Shown piece by piece: positions 33,873 to 45,018 of a DNA stretch of 64,000 nucleotides. Under the pieces are notes generated by a model. It searched no databases. It saw only the letters and a program-made list of their open reading frames with translations, and had not been told where the DNA came from. A program made the translations under genes and the position numbers. The DNA is from Darksidea phi (Eukaryota > Ascomycota > Dothideomycetes > Pleosporales > Lentitheciaceae): positions 1-64,000 of the forward strand of contig JASJFT010000201.1 of the NCBI GenBank assembly GCA_030770425.1, given 5' to 3'. The stretch's first letter is position 1; each line of letters opens with the position of its first letter.

Positions 33873-34746
33873 GGTACGTCGGAACGGCGCTGTAGTCCCT
33901 AGAGCATCGAGTATGCGATGAGGGTGGGTGAAGCAAAAACGAAAAGGCGGGTGGCCTGAAATTTGTGCCCAAGCATGGGGCTTACGGCGGAGTTGCAATT
34001 AGATTAACGGCTGCTGCGCCGCGGTGTACTTAGGGTGGCAATTAGTGCTGCGCCGCAAACCGTGTTAATACCAACTCCGTCGGGCCGAGGAGAACCCTTA
34101 GCGCGCAAGGCTAGTAAGTACTATTGACCCCCGCCAAGCTACGCAGTCCGAAAAACGCCTTACTTGGACATGAAATTGTAATAGGCAGCCTTAAACATTC
34201 CTACGGGCCAAGCGAGAAACGCTTAAATAGCCGATAAAGACCCGTGAAAGATACGAGTAATGCCTACTAGCCCTTCTAGGGGTGTGGCCAGCACGAAACC
34301 ATCGCCCTTAGAATGGTACTTAATGTGCTATTCTTAGTATAGAGGCTATGTTGGTCTTCTCCATTACCCTCAGGCATACCGGCCTTTTGGCTGTTTAACT
34401 TGTTTACCACGCCAAGTTGTAACGTTTCATATTAACGGGAGTAGGGACCACGTAAGGAATCGCGTGGAAAACCGCCAAGCCCGGATTAGGTATAATAGTA
34501 AACCCTACCGGATTTGGTTGTATCTCGCGGCCCTCACTCGGACACGGCGGTGTTGACTTGAATATATAAAGGTACTGGAGGGACGATGTCTGTCTGTAGG
34601 AAGACACAGCATCCAGACACCGACTCGGCCTTCAACCTACATATCTTAAATCAAAGCAAACAAGCCACTTCAGCAAAGTTCTACAAACTCCAAATCTCTT
34701 TCAACCTTACAACTTACGCCTACCAAACACACCGCATCCCTCCAAA
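33873..34746. promoter_or_regulatory. Intergenic; TATA box of the secreted protein gene
   Basis: No gene seen. A canonical TATATAAA lies at 34,563-34,570, about 180 bp upstream of the ATG at 34,747. A CA-rich leader with TTCAACC-type runs follows, as in well-expressed ascomycete genes. Confidence 0.55.
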
Positions 34747-35047
34747 ATGCGCTATACCATCACCCTTCTGACGGCTGCGCTCTTCGCTACCACCGCCATC
34801 GCGGCTCCTCCTCCCTATACAGGTGCGCACTATTCCCCCCAATCATCGACCTCGAAATGTGATACAAACAGGCTTACAAATTCCAGGTACCATGGCCGAA
34901 GTCGAGGCTCTAAAGGCTAGGGGTTGCGACGAAGCAAAGCTTAGCGAATGTCTATCGGAAACCTGCTCGGGGACTTACCTTTGCCTTAGCTCTTGCGGCG
35001 CGATGCAAATTGGTTGTTTGATCCGTTGCCACAGCAGCTATTGTTAA
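34747..35047 (+). CDS. Small secreted cysteine-rich protein (effector candidate)
   Basis: Two exons, 34,747-34,822 and 34,887-35,047, joined across a 64-bp intron (GTGCGC...CAG), give 78 residues. Residues 1-19 or so are a clear signal peptide (MRYTITLLTAALFATTAIA) ending at an AIAAP cleavage context. The mature part is about 58 residues and carries eight Cys, all in the last 33 residues, with spacing C-x7-C-x4-C-x5-C-x3-C-x6-C-x3-C-x4-C, which allows four disulfides. A basic KAR directly before the first Cys could be a processing site. Small size, signal peptide, even Cys number, its own TATA box and a location near RIP-affected DNA are the usual marks of effectors or antimicrobial-type proteins in plant-associated fungi. 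No named family is recognised, and function is inference only. Without splicing the signal peptide would be lost. Confidence 0.8.
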
Positions 35048-35659
35048 GAATGCATTGTGGCAAGGGGACTTAGGGGCTTTTCCTTGGAGGGGTGAGGGTT
35101 AGTTAGGCGAGGATGAGTTGGCGAAAAGGAGCTCGCCCCCTTGGGCGAGGATGTAGATTACGGAGGTATCACGTTTGGGTAATGCCTCGTACTTATAAAA
35201 ATGAAAAAACTTGGAGTCCCAATACCACTACCTAGCTAATAGAACGTTGAGATAGAAGTATAGCTTGCCGGTTGAGTCGATGCTTGTTAAAGGAGGCCGA
35301 TATTTATCTTACAGTAAATATTCTGGGTCATAGGTAATACTCAATAAACGGCTTAATTGGCCGCTGCGCTGCAAACCATTATTAGAGGAGAAAGAACGTA
35401 GCGCCAGGCTTCTCTCTGGTTCGATACGGTAGGTATCTCAGCGTTTCTAGGAGTGGGAAAAACTCCACCCCAAGGCGAGAAGACCGTGAAACGGGAAGGA
35501 AAACGCGAAGATGTGAATAATGCATGTCGCCAGGCTTCGAACCACCACGAAGACCGAATTTTTCAGTTCAGGAGCGGACAATCGAAATGTCAGGTACATT
35601 CAGCCCTCAGTATAGATCGGCCGTCGGCTGGGAAGACAGTAGGAATGTGGTGCGCGCCC
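35048..35659. other. Intergenic, no gene seen
   Basis: Contains the 3' region of the secreted-protein gene and short frames that shadow the MFS remnant. No repeat or RNA gene recognised. Confidence 0.4.
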
Positions 35660-36108
35660 CTAAGACGCAGTATTGCCCGTCTCTTTCTTCTCAGCGACGT
35701 CGACGGCCTCTCTGCTCTCACTATCAACAGTCTCCATGTTCTCGCCGTCGACGACCTCCTTGTTCCCGCCACTGTCCTTCTTTACCTTGACGTTCTTCCA
35801 CTCGACGGCTAAGGCACCAATAATGGACAGACCGGCCATCACGGTGGCAACCATGAAGGTACGCGTAATGGCGTTGTTGTAGGCCAGCTTGACCAGTGGA
35901 GCTGCAGCGAGGGGACCGATTGTTGGAGACTCGTCGCTCCGGACCGTACGTCGACGGCGGGGTCCAGATCGGGGGCGTACTCAGCGAGGTCGGCGGAGAG
36001 GTTATTGGCGAAGACGTTCTAATTGATGGAGATAAAGATGGCGCCTCCGATAGATTGGAGAAAGTACATCAGGGACGTACCGATCGAGACCTAGAATAGG
36101 GGGAGGAC
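35660..36108 (-). pseudogene. MFS transporter C-terminal remnant
   Basis: The minus strand reads GTSLMYFLQSIGGAIFISIN, a TAG, then NVFANNLSADLAEYAPDLDP, a pattern typical of the last third of DHA-type MFS drug transporters. The frame shifts near 35,925. The last helix and tail follow: FMVATVMAGLSIIGALAVEW, a Lys-rich stretch, and a stop at 35,660. The TAG stands where Gln is expected (CAG to TAG). Upstream coding sequence is replaced by a RIP-type AT-rich island at 36.1 kb, so about two thirds of the transporter is missing. Confidence 0.8.
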
Positions 36109-36830
36109 GGTCTATACGACGATAAGAGGTTATTAGTCTCTAAGACCAACGCTAATATTAGCCAGCTACTTAGTTCGATATTAGCTAGCTCCTAAGTTAA
36201 CTACTAAGCTTGATATCAGCTAGCTACTAAGCTTGATATCGGCCAGCTACTAAGCTTGATATAGGCTAGTTGTTAAGCTCGATATTTTAGTAGGAAGTAG
36301 CTAGAGAAGGGTATACGTTCGTAATTAGCCGTAGCCTATAGCCGTACTGTAGCTAGATTTAATAGGGTATAGCTAGAAATAGATATAGCGTTTTAATTAG
36401 CCGTAGTCTATAGCTATACTAAGGCTATATAAAATATATTAGCTATCAGCCATTTAAATATTATTCTAGTCGAATAGGGTAATACTACTAACCTCTTATA
36501 GAACTAATAGGGATATTCTACTTTAGTAGACCTGACTCTATATACTACGCTCGTACCTCGCTCCGTAATAAAAGAGATAAGAGGTAGTAATTATATTATT
36601 TTGGAAGACCCCTAGAACTTAAGTAGCTTGGCTAATAGTCGTATTTTACGTTGTAGTCTCTAGCTAGGGGGTAGTATAGGGGATTAAGATCTTATTAGCG
36701 CTAAGGAGGCTGGTATCTCCCCTCCGTATTAATTGGCTAGTTAAACGAAGTAACTAAGGTTGAGGCTGATAGACTACTCGCCCGCGCTAAAGATTATAGT
36801 ACAACGGGCGGTATATTTACCTCTAACTAG
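36109..36830. other. RIP-like AT-rich island
   Basis: About 700 bp poor in CA and TG, starting where the MFS gene is broken off. It includes a small tandem array at 36,161-36,287. Probably a transposon remnant that truncated the transporter gene. Confidence 0.6.
36161..36287. repeat. About 23-bp tandem repeat, roughly five degenerate copies
   Basis: Units close to GCTAGCTACTAAGCTTGATA follow one another, with one longer unit in the middle. Differences are mostly C/T and G/A. Confidence 0.65.
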
Positions 36831-36883
36831 ATTTACAGATTTTACAGCTACCTCACGTAGAGGTAGCTGTAAAATCTGTAAAT
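36831..36883. repeat. Perfect palindrome, 24-bp arms with 5-base loop
   Basis: The left arm 36,831-36,854 is the exact inverse complement of 36,860-36,883, around the loop ACGTA. Each arm contains ACAGATTTTACAGCTACCTC or its inverse. Perfect arms next to decayed DNA suggest either two transposon ends joined head to head, or a miniature hairpin element. No coding sequence is involved. Confidence 0.85.
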
Positions 36884-37080
36884 AATAATAGTCAACGTAC
36901 GTAACTAATTCCGGGATCATCATCCGGAAACTCTTGGCTTATAAAAATTCGATCCGGTCAATTCTAGTATAACATGAAGGCGGCGAGGAAAATCGCTTAT
37001 CCTGTGTCTTTATTGCGTAGGTTTGCTACGCCCCTACAGGCCGCGCCTGTGCCTGACGTTGTGATCCAGGATGGAACGAG

Positions 37081-37258
37081 AAGCGGACGAGTCAATCACA
37101 GTCTACCCGAATCCGTATTTGGCTTAGTTGTTCTAAGGGAGAAAAGACTCGCACGAGATGTTACTGAACTTCTAATTCACTGCTGAAACACCATCGCGAG
37201 ACAAGCGAACGAGCCAATCACAGTCTGATCGAATCCGTATCTGGCTTAGTTGTTCTAA
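37081..37258. repeat. 56-bp direct repeat pair, 122 bp apart
   Basis: Copies at 37,081-37,136 and 37,203-37,258 share 50 of 56 bases, including AATCACAGTCT and GGCTTAGTTGTTCTAA. They lie 180-360 bp upstream of the carboxypeptidase ATG and could be promoter elements or a duplication scar. Confidence 0.8.
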
Positions 37259-37350
37259 TTATGATGGTTCTGCTTCGTCGCATTGACGGATATGGCGAAA
37301 AATAAGGGGGAAGAGACACGCACAAATTGATGCTGAAGTTTCTTTTCCTC

Positions 37351-37358
37351 TTTATAAG
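37351..37358 (+). promoter_or_regulatory. TATA-like box of the carboxypeptidase gene
   Basis: TTTATAAG about 80 bp before the ATG at 37,439; plausible core promoter by position. Confidence 0.35.
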
Positions 37359-37438
37359 TCCGGTCAAAGTCCAACTCAGGAGACATGCTAATGCAACTTT
37401 CCTCAAACATATCGCCCCCCCAAAATTCTCTCGCGGCC

Positions 37439-39509
37439 ATGGGTCTATCAAAATACTCCGTTGCTTTTCACCTCCTTTTACTCACATATGTTTGCCCTCT
37501 CTCGAATGCGCAAGCCTATCCAAACCACATCAAGTCCACGATAGCGCCTGGCGCAAGCATCGACTATAAATCAGTACGTTTTTGTTGTACGGTCATATCC
37601 TGGCTTGCACTAACTCTGAGTAGATAAAACTTTGTGAGACTACAGCAGGAGTGCGTTCATTCAGTGGCTATGTCAGACTTCCACACTCGGTGCTCGAAGG
37701 CGCTGGAGGTGCCAATGAATATGATGCACACATGTTCTTTTGGTACATTGGTACGAGAAAACCTTTTAAGATACATCTGGAGCGTCGCTGACCCAGACTA
37801 GAAGCTAGAAACAATCCACAGAACGCCCCTCTTGCTCTCTACACCGGAGGTGGCCCCGGAGCTACAGCCCTCACAGGCGTGACGGCGGAGAACGGACCTT
37901 GCAAGATCAACGCCGACTCGAACAGCACTTCACCCAACCCCTGGTCTTGGAATAACAATGTCAACATGCTGTATATTGATCAGCCCGTGCAAGTGGGTTT
38001 CTCATACGATGAATTGGTGGCAAGCACGTTAGACACCCTGACCGGGACCATCACTCCAGTCAATGGGTCTATGGACGCAATCCAAACCAATGCGACGTTC
38101 CTCAAAGGCATTCTGCCGACGCAGAACATTGGTGCCGCTGCTAACACGACTGCGAATGCTGCCAAGATTATGTGGACATTCGCTCAGGTCTGGCTCCGGG
38201 AGTTTCCTGAGCACGATACCTCGGACGATCGCGTTAGCATGTGGAGCAACTCGGTGAGTGAAAAAGCAGTCGTGCCATATACAGAAGGTTAATATGATAC
38301 AGTATGGCGGACACTGGGCACCGGCAATCATGGCGCACTTCGAATCGCAGAACCGCAAGATACGTGACGGCACCCTCCAAACATGCCTGCGCAACACGAC
38401 ACTGATGAATCTCGACACCTTGGGCTTCACAAATGGCTGTGTTGATTCGAAGATAGAAGCCCCTTTATATCCGCAGATGGCCTTCAACAATACGTACGGG
38501 CTGCAGGCCATCACCGAGGGCGTCTATAAGGAAGCCATGAACAACTTGACTAAGCCTGGCGGATGCAACGACTTGATCGAGATTTGCCGCGACTACGCAG
38601 CTGCAGATCCCGAAAACACAGGGACCAACACTACGATCAACGATGCTTGTGCGGTGGCGACTACATACTGCTGGCAATTCGTCCAAGGTGCATACGCTGC
38701 AACTTCACAGGTCAGTACTACCCGCGTAGGGGCCTTTAGTCATACTAATGATTTCACCAAGCGCAACGCTTTTGACATGTCGCGCAAAACCCTCGCCGTA
38801 TTTCCCCCACAGTACATCATCGGCTTCATGAACCAAGAATGGGTGCGCGAAGAGCTTGGTGTTCCAGTCAACTTTTCGATCAGCGGCCCTACGATAGTCC
38901 CGGAGTACTTCGGGGTCACCGGCGACCCCTTCCACGTGTCAATCGATACGATCAACTATGTTGCGCAAAGTGGCATCAAGGTTGCCATGGTATTCGGTGA
39001 TCGTGATTATCGCTGCAACTGTAAGTTTCACTGTACTTCTCTCACAAAGTTGATGCACTGACATGGTACAAGGGCTCGGCGGCGAAGCAGTCAGTCTCGC
39101 AATGGAGTATCTTTCCTCTCCAGCCTTCCGCTCCTCAGGTTACGCTTCGATACAAGTATCCTCGAATCAATCCACTGGTCTTGTAAGACAGCACGACAAG
39201 ATCTCCTTTTCTCGCGTCTTCGACGCCGGACATAATGTTGGGGCTTTTCAACCTGAGACTGTTTCTCAAATATTCGACCGCGTCATGTTCAACAAGGACG
39301 TTGCGACAGGCGGTGTGGATATAACCAGCGACTATTCTACGCAAGGTCCGATCAGCAGCTTCGATGTCAAGAACAAGCTGCCAGACAGCCCGGAGAATGA
39401 GTGCTATGCTCTCAACCCAATCTATACTTGCACCGTCGAACAGATGGAAGCTCTCAAGGATGGCAGCGCTGTTGTAAGCGACTACATTCTCAAGGACATT
39501 GCGAAGTAG
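37439..39509 (+). CDS. Secreted serine carboxypeptidase (peptidase S10, S1-like)
   Basis: Six exons: 37,439-37,573, 37,624-37,750, 37,802-38,253, 38,303-38,710, 38,762-39,020 and 39,073-39,509. Introns are 48-52 bp with GT..AG ends, and together they give 605 residues. A signal peptide (FHLLLLTYVCPLSNAQA) begins the protein. Family marks follow in order: ENGPCKINADSNSTSPNPWS, NMLYIDQPVQVGFSYD, the nucleophile block SNSYGGHWAP (Ser238, placed exactly at an exon junction), GDRDYRCNWLGG with the catalytic Asp, and FDAGHNVGAFQPE with the catalytic His. All three catalytic positions are present. It should remove C-terminal residues from peptides outside the cell or in the vacuole; many N-glycosylation sequons support secretion. 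The 51-bp intron at 38,711-38,761 is in frame and would be read through silently as 17 extra residues, but its TACTAATGA branch site and family length favour splicing. Confidence 0.9.
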
Positions 39510-40009
39510 ATTTTCGACTTTTGCCTTTCCCTAATAATTATATAAGTAGGTCTGTGAGACGGAGCGTTGGTCGTTGAGTATCTCGCAATGCCGGCTGATG
39601 AAGGTGTATGAGGCTTCCAATGGAACGCAAGCTCTACCGTGTTCGAACTGCGTTCTCTTCCTTGCTTGGCGAGGACGAATCATCGTTTCAGAGTGTGAAG
39701 ACCAGCCAGTAGGGCGAATCGCAAGAACATATAAATCATCATCTAGACGCTGCAGGGACCGTGCCATGCGCATAGATACACTGTGGGTACTCGAGGCCGC
39801 CTCACCTACCTGAATTAATCACAAGAAGCCGGTTATATACTTTGATTATGATCCATAGATCTGCCGATAGCCGGTACGCCACAGTTGCAGCTGACATCTA
39901 AAAACAGTCTTTCCAACTCCGTTTCCATCACCATTTGCCAAAGCAAGCTGTTTGTTCGTCTCGCCTCACATAGATTAGCTCCTACTCAGATTTTCTTGTT
40001 CATTACTTT
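39510..40009. other. Intergenic, no gene seen
   Basis: Region between the carboxypeptidase stop and the transcription-factor remnant. Open frames are short and overlap on both strands. Confidence 0.4.
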
Positions 40010-40930
40010 TTATAAACTGAGTCTTTGTAGAAGTACATCCATAATGCGTCTTGTTATATCTAATATGGTCCTGTTAGCCTCACCCCTGCCCTCGGCCGCG
40101 TCATGATACGAGAGCGGCACGACCGCTACGTTTTTAACGATAATGTGCATCTCACGCATTTTCCGATAAACTGGCGAGACCACGACCTCCCTGACATCAT
40201 TGAAAATAATCTGAAGTGGGGTATATAGCTTTCTCGCCGTTGCGTTGTCACAGCTACACAAGGAGAGAACATTTAAATGTGGAGATGCGTATGACAAGTC
40301 CTGGCCAAATTCTTCTGCGCAAAGTCCGAGTAGTTTCTGCGAAGCGCTGAATAGGAGGATTGCACAGCCAGTGAAGCTAGTATACCTGGTACCGATATTT
40401 TGCGTTAGCGATCCTGGGACCGTTCCTATTGGAGTTGACCTATACAGAAACCTAGCAGTGGGACCGGATCAAGCTGTCGAGCTTTGGTAGCGACGCCACC
40501 CGAGCGGATTGTCGCGCGGCTAAGACGCATTGCTCCTCAACGACTTTCAAAGCCTCCAAATCTTCCGACTCCATCGGGGTATTGCTCAAGCGAAACCTCC
40601 CAAGATCAACTAAACAATCCCGGTAAAGCTCGATAAACAAGCCTAAGAACAGTATGTGCAACTGCAAAAGAGACCGCTTCGTATGCCAGTTCATCGTAAG
40701 TGTATCTGCGAGACTGAGTCGACTCAGGTGCATCGGCGGTGGAAGGGTACGGTGCCATTCATTAAGGGACTCGAAATAGACTCGAGATTGCGCGGCATTC
40801 GGTTGACTTGCTGTGTTCAGATCTAGCGCGACATATGCCGCTAGCTGACCAAGTTCAACAACGCGTTCTTGAAAGATTCCAGACCCATGTTCAGTATGCG
40901 AACGGGGACAATGGTAAAACTGCGCAGTGT
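40010..40930 (-). pseudogene. C-terminal half of a fungal-specific transcription factor
   Basis: On the minus strand the segment below about 40,930 reads RVYFESLNEWHRTLPPPMHL, then LLQLHILFLGLFIELYRDCL and ALKVVEEQCVLAARQSARVA. A broken or spliced stretch at 40,300-40,455 follows, then TGCAILLFSASQKLLGL and YASPHLNVLSLCSCDNATAR, to a stop at 40,010. This is the 'fungal-specific transcription factor' middle-homology region that follows a Zn2Cys6 domain. The DNA-binding N-terminus is absent: the neighbouring sequence to the right is the tail of a different pseudogene. A stop after SHC (near 40,452) and a probable frame error around it indicate loss of function. Confidence 0.6.
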
Positions 40931-40972
40931 TAGTAGACGTTTTGAGACAAACGGTCATGAAAAGCAGGCTGC

Positions 40973-43861
40973 TCAGCACCAGAATAAGATATTAAAACCA
41001 ACAATATGTATGAAATCAACAATAGCACAATCCATAACATCAGCCCGATACATTTCATATCCCTCTGGCACCGGCGGAAATTCCTCTCTGTCCCCCACGC
41101 CATCCTCATTAATATAATCTTCCCGCAGTAAAAAGCATGTAGCACAAAGCAACTCTGTCGACGCATAGTGTCCAATCCATATCCGCCCCTGCGCACGATA
41201 TAGCATGGTCGCTGCATCTAGGAACGGATCGGAGTTTGTCTCAAACGATGAGGACATGGAGTTGGGGATCTTGTTGCTGGGATCGGGTTCAGCGTCAAAA
41301 AACTCTTCGTCAATACCGGAGTCATCGTCGACGCCGAGTGTGGAGTCGTAGGGCGGTGGTGAAGCATCGATCAGTTCCCGGTCGCGCAAGAAATCCGTAC
41401 AGTGGCATCCCAGACGATGATTCGTTTTAATACATTCAGAAAATTGGATGCGAGACGGTTGTACCAAGCCATATCCTTCCTGGCCATAACAGTCACCGCA
41501 TGAGGAGCATGCGCGATGCGCTGGGCCGTTGTTGGCCGCGGGGTTATCATGATAACAGGATTTTTGCGAGAGGACATCAAGGAAGGATGCAGGTGTCCAA
41601 CAAAGTCTCTCCAGGCAGACCTCAAGCTCAAGACCAACATATTCGTCGACCTTCTCAATACCATTCGGAAAAGCGACCGCCCACGCAGCGTATATGACAG
41701 GGGGGGCCTTTGTGAACTGGCTCGGCGTGATGTCATCTTCGACCCAATCGAAGCCGCGGATCTGGCAAAACCGTCCTGCATCCAGGATCATGGGAACTAA
41801 TTCGCGTTCACTGCCACGCAGCGCCAGCCAGTGAAAGAAAGCGGTAATATGTGAATGTCTGAATTTTTCCTTAGAGCCTTGAGGCACACCAAGCAATGTG
41901 TAAAGCACCTGATTCGTCCGCTCTTGAACTAAGAAACATCGAACGGAAGTCTGCAATGCCACCCAAATACTCTTGGGGCCCACTGCGATGAATGGTTCAT
42001 CGGCGGTCGCTCGCATGAGCCACGCGATTGCATTTTGGGAGACAGGTTCTTGTTCTTTGTTCCAGGATTTCTTGAGCTCTTGGTGGACTATCCAACCATC
42101 GGCCATGGGGTCGATGATGTCGAGGCAATCGATGAAGAGACGAAGCATCTCGATCGTAACCGAGGATGGGAGGTCTTTTGCGAGTGTTGCAAACATTGCT
42201 ATCGGGGATCTAAGCGATAAGTTAGCAGTATACATCAGAGATTTCTACACAACTTACAAAACATTAGAGGCAGGGCCTTCGTATGCCAATGCTGCTTTGT
42301 TGGCACCCTTGTTGATCAAGGCTCTGCATAAATCCACATGGCCTCCCGCAGCAGCAAACTAGGGAATCATCAACACTCATTGACGATTTAATGTTCATTT
42401 CTCGTTGCGAATGAAACAACGCCGAAGTAAATTGAAAGGGCTTACATGTAATGGCATCCACCCTTTGGGACTTGTATCAACCAATGACGCATGTTCCTTA
42501 GAAAGGAGAAGCATCACAGCACTGACTTCCCCAGCTTTGCAGAGATCAAAGATTGGGGAGTCCTCCGGGACAGCTCGCACCGGGGTGAAATGGAACTGCC
42601 AGCTATCTCCACTATTTACCATGCTAGCTTCTACGCCTTGCTAAACCCCAATCCGCTTGAGCCAGGATGCAGGGTAGAAGATGAACGAGGTAACAGTTTG
42701 GAAGTTGACTGTAGAACTGTTGGGCGACGCATCGAGTTGAATTGTAGAATTACGGACCCACACGCAGCCGAAAGTCGATCCATATGAAGACACACGGTGG
42801 TAGACATGGGTGCGCGAGGGTTTGGTCGCACTTTTGGGGTCATCTTGGTCGTCATGCTCTGGCTTGGGGTTATATGGTGGAGGTGCCTGAGTTGGCTGCT
42901 CTTTCTTCATTCAGAACATATCAGGGCCGCAATCGCCTGCTGAAATAGCCTCAAACGTCGTGACATGGTTGGTTGCTTGTGACATCAGTTCTTGAATCGT
43001 CCCACTATTAATCAGATTCTCCATGGCCTGTTCAACTGAGTGTTTCAAGATCTTCTTCATCACATTGTTTGACACCAACGAAGAACTCTTTGCGGATTCG
43101 GAGGCCTTTGAAAATACAAGGGCAGCTTCTTTCGAACCAGACGCTGAAGAATCCTTGTGGTGGCTCCGCGCGGTGGGCTGCCCGAATGCGGCCTTAAATG
43201 TGCGCTTTGGGATCCGCATTGGTATATGGCGGTGGCACATCGTCGAATGTTTCGACAGTCTCCACGGTAGCTTTCTTGTCCGTTCGTTGAATACTAATGG
43301 AAGGTTAACGACCAATTTATACTCAAAAGCTTCCACATGTACTCACCCCCGATACATTAAAGCCAACATCAAAGTGGGCTTGGTATCGTTTAAGGACTCA
43401 CGGAACTTCTGGAGCTGCCGCTGTCTCGTTGAGACTTTGAAAGCTGTCCATAGTCGAGCCTTACGAGAGGCAGACCTGAAGCCAGCATCAAAGCCTTCAC
43501 AGATAGTATTAAGCACCTTTAAGTCTAATAAGTTTGGGTCACGGACATATAAAGGAAGGGATTAGGACTCGCATCTTGCTCTAGCGGCATTGCAATCCCG
43601 CTACAATGGATGGTGCCATATCCAATTTGGTGCGGGCGATGTCATTAATCACGATTAAAAGATATTACAAATCTTCCATGATGATGGCCACATCCTCCGG
43701 TGCATCTCGGATGCATTCCCAGAAGTCATACAGCTTCATGCATGTGTCTGCAACTTGGATGGCTACGGACATACATGTCAAGCCTACAAGAATGAACAGA
43801 TGATTTTCGCCGTATAGGTGACAGAGCACTTACCACTGGCAGCGGTAGAGAATGGATCCAT
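40973..43861 (-). pseudogene. STAND-N/ankyrin repeat protein, decayed
   Basis: Exon 1 (43,861-43,834) encodes MDPFSTAASG, and exon 2 starts at 43,783 with LTCMSVAIQVADTCMKLYDF. This is the opening of the fungal STAND N-terminal domain ('MDP.S..A...S.A.Q......KL..F'). FDAGFRSASRKARLWTAFKV and QRQLQKFRESLNDTK follow. A Pro-rich linker then leads to FIFYPASWLKRIGV, TPVRAVPEDSPIFDLCKAGE and ankyrin units (GWMPLH / FAAAGGHVDLCRALINKGAN). Clean introns lie at 42,359-42,445 and 42,210-42,257. A long C-terminal part of about 410 residues, ending at 40,973, has no known domain. Stops occur at about 43,670, 42,911 (TGA) and 42,645 (TAG), among others, with a frameshift near 43,200. Gene order and introns are preserved, so decay is recent. 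Relatives are presumed immune or incompatibility receptors. Confidence 0.75.
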
Positions 43862-45018
43862 TTCTTTAGGCTCAAGCGATTTGAGTATGTAAATCAATGT
43901 ATGGGTAGAGTAAGTAGTCGTAGCATTAGGGAGGATTGTTATGCCTGATAAGGCTGAGAAACTGGGAGAGTCTATATGTGAGGGCTGTCACTTTTGGATG
44001 CTTCGAGCCTCGCTGTCCATCATAATGATAATGACTCGTAAAATGCCGCAAGCTTCACTCCTACCATTGGTAATAAGTGACGGGGAGGGTCAAAGGTCGA
44101 ATGAACACTGGAGCGGCCCGTACACAATAAACCAGGTTGATCGGCCTATCGAAATACCAGCTATGTGGCAACCTAGCCATTCGTGGCCCGGACACGGAGC
44201 CGAGGCCTATATATATCCAGTGGTTTTAATACCGAGCTCTGCATAATCAAGGAGTATGGTAGATCAAACTCGGGGTCGTAAGCCTGCCTCATCTAAGGGC
44301 CCAACTCTGGTTATGGCACTCCATCACTGTGAGGACACGTGCAGGCTGGTGGAACGGACCCAAGACCCAAGGGATTATGCACTGGATTAGGGACCACAAC
44401 GGGAAGCTAGAACATGCCAGAGCTCTTGTCAAGCAGCCGTTATTCTCAGAAAAACCAACAAGTTATGGACAATTGCAAGCGCGCCCGCTTACGTCCTTCT
44501 GCAGAGTGTGGGGGCTGCACTTCTTGTACAACAATCACCCATGTTAATCTATTCGGCATCGCCGATTTAATAAAGGACCTAGTCTAACCGTCGAATAGTA
44601 TTGTTTTTGGAAGGCATTATGAATGGCGGCACATAATGTGCCTGCCGTTTCCGGCTCATTCAGCTAGTGACTGTCTATGGTTGACGTGGTTATTGAGGCT
44701 TCCGGTAAGATGAAGAAGGCGCCGTGCAGCTCACGTCAAGCGCCTTCCCCAGCGCTCAAAAGAGTTAGGTTGCGAGCTTAAGCTAAGTCTTTCTCGTGTT
44801 CGCGGAGGCGTTACAGGCGCATCTAGCATGCTTAAAGGAGGCGTAATATGCTGACATCCCTTTCATCGGCTCTGGTGCCTGGACATAGCGGCAGCTATGC
44901 CCTGCGTTAGAGCTGCGCCATGGAAGTTTAATGGTAGTTTGCGTGAGAATTGTTTGAGGGTCAGGCTATCTGGCACTTCTTCAGCTGATTTAGCTACACG
45001 GCTACATCAAAACACACC
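43862..45018. other. Intergenic, no confident gene
   Basis: Upstream region of the STAND-N/ankyrin pseudogene (its promoter would lie here, reading leftwards) plus about 1 kb with only short overlapping frames. Nothing recognisable. Confidence 0.4.

Noticed and set aside
36161..36287. Small tandem array considered as a CRISPR-like array
   Set aside because: Units are directly adjacent without unique spacers, and the host is a fungus.
40010..42910. One continuous gene joining the transcription-factor tail and the ankyrin gene
   Set aside because: The ankyrin frame ends in its own stop at 40,973, and the two parts belong to unrelated families; adjacency looks like rearrangement.
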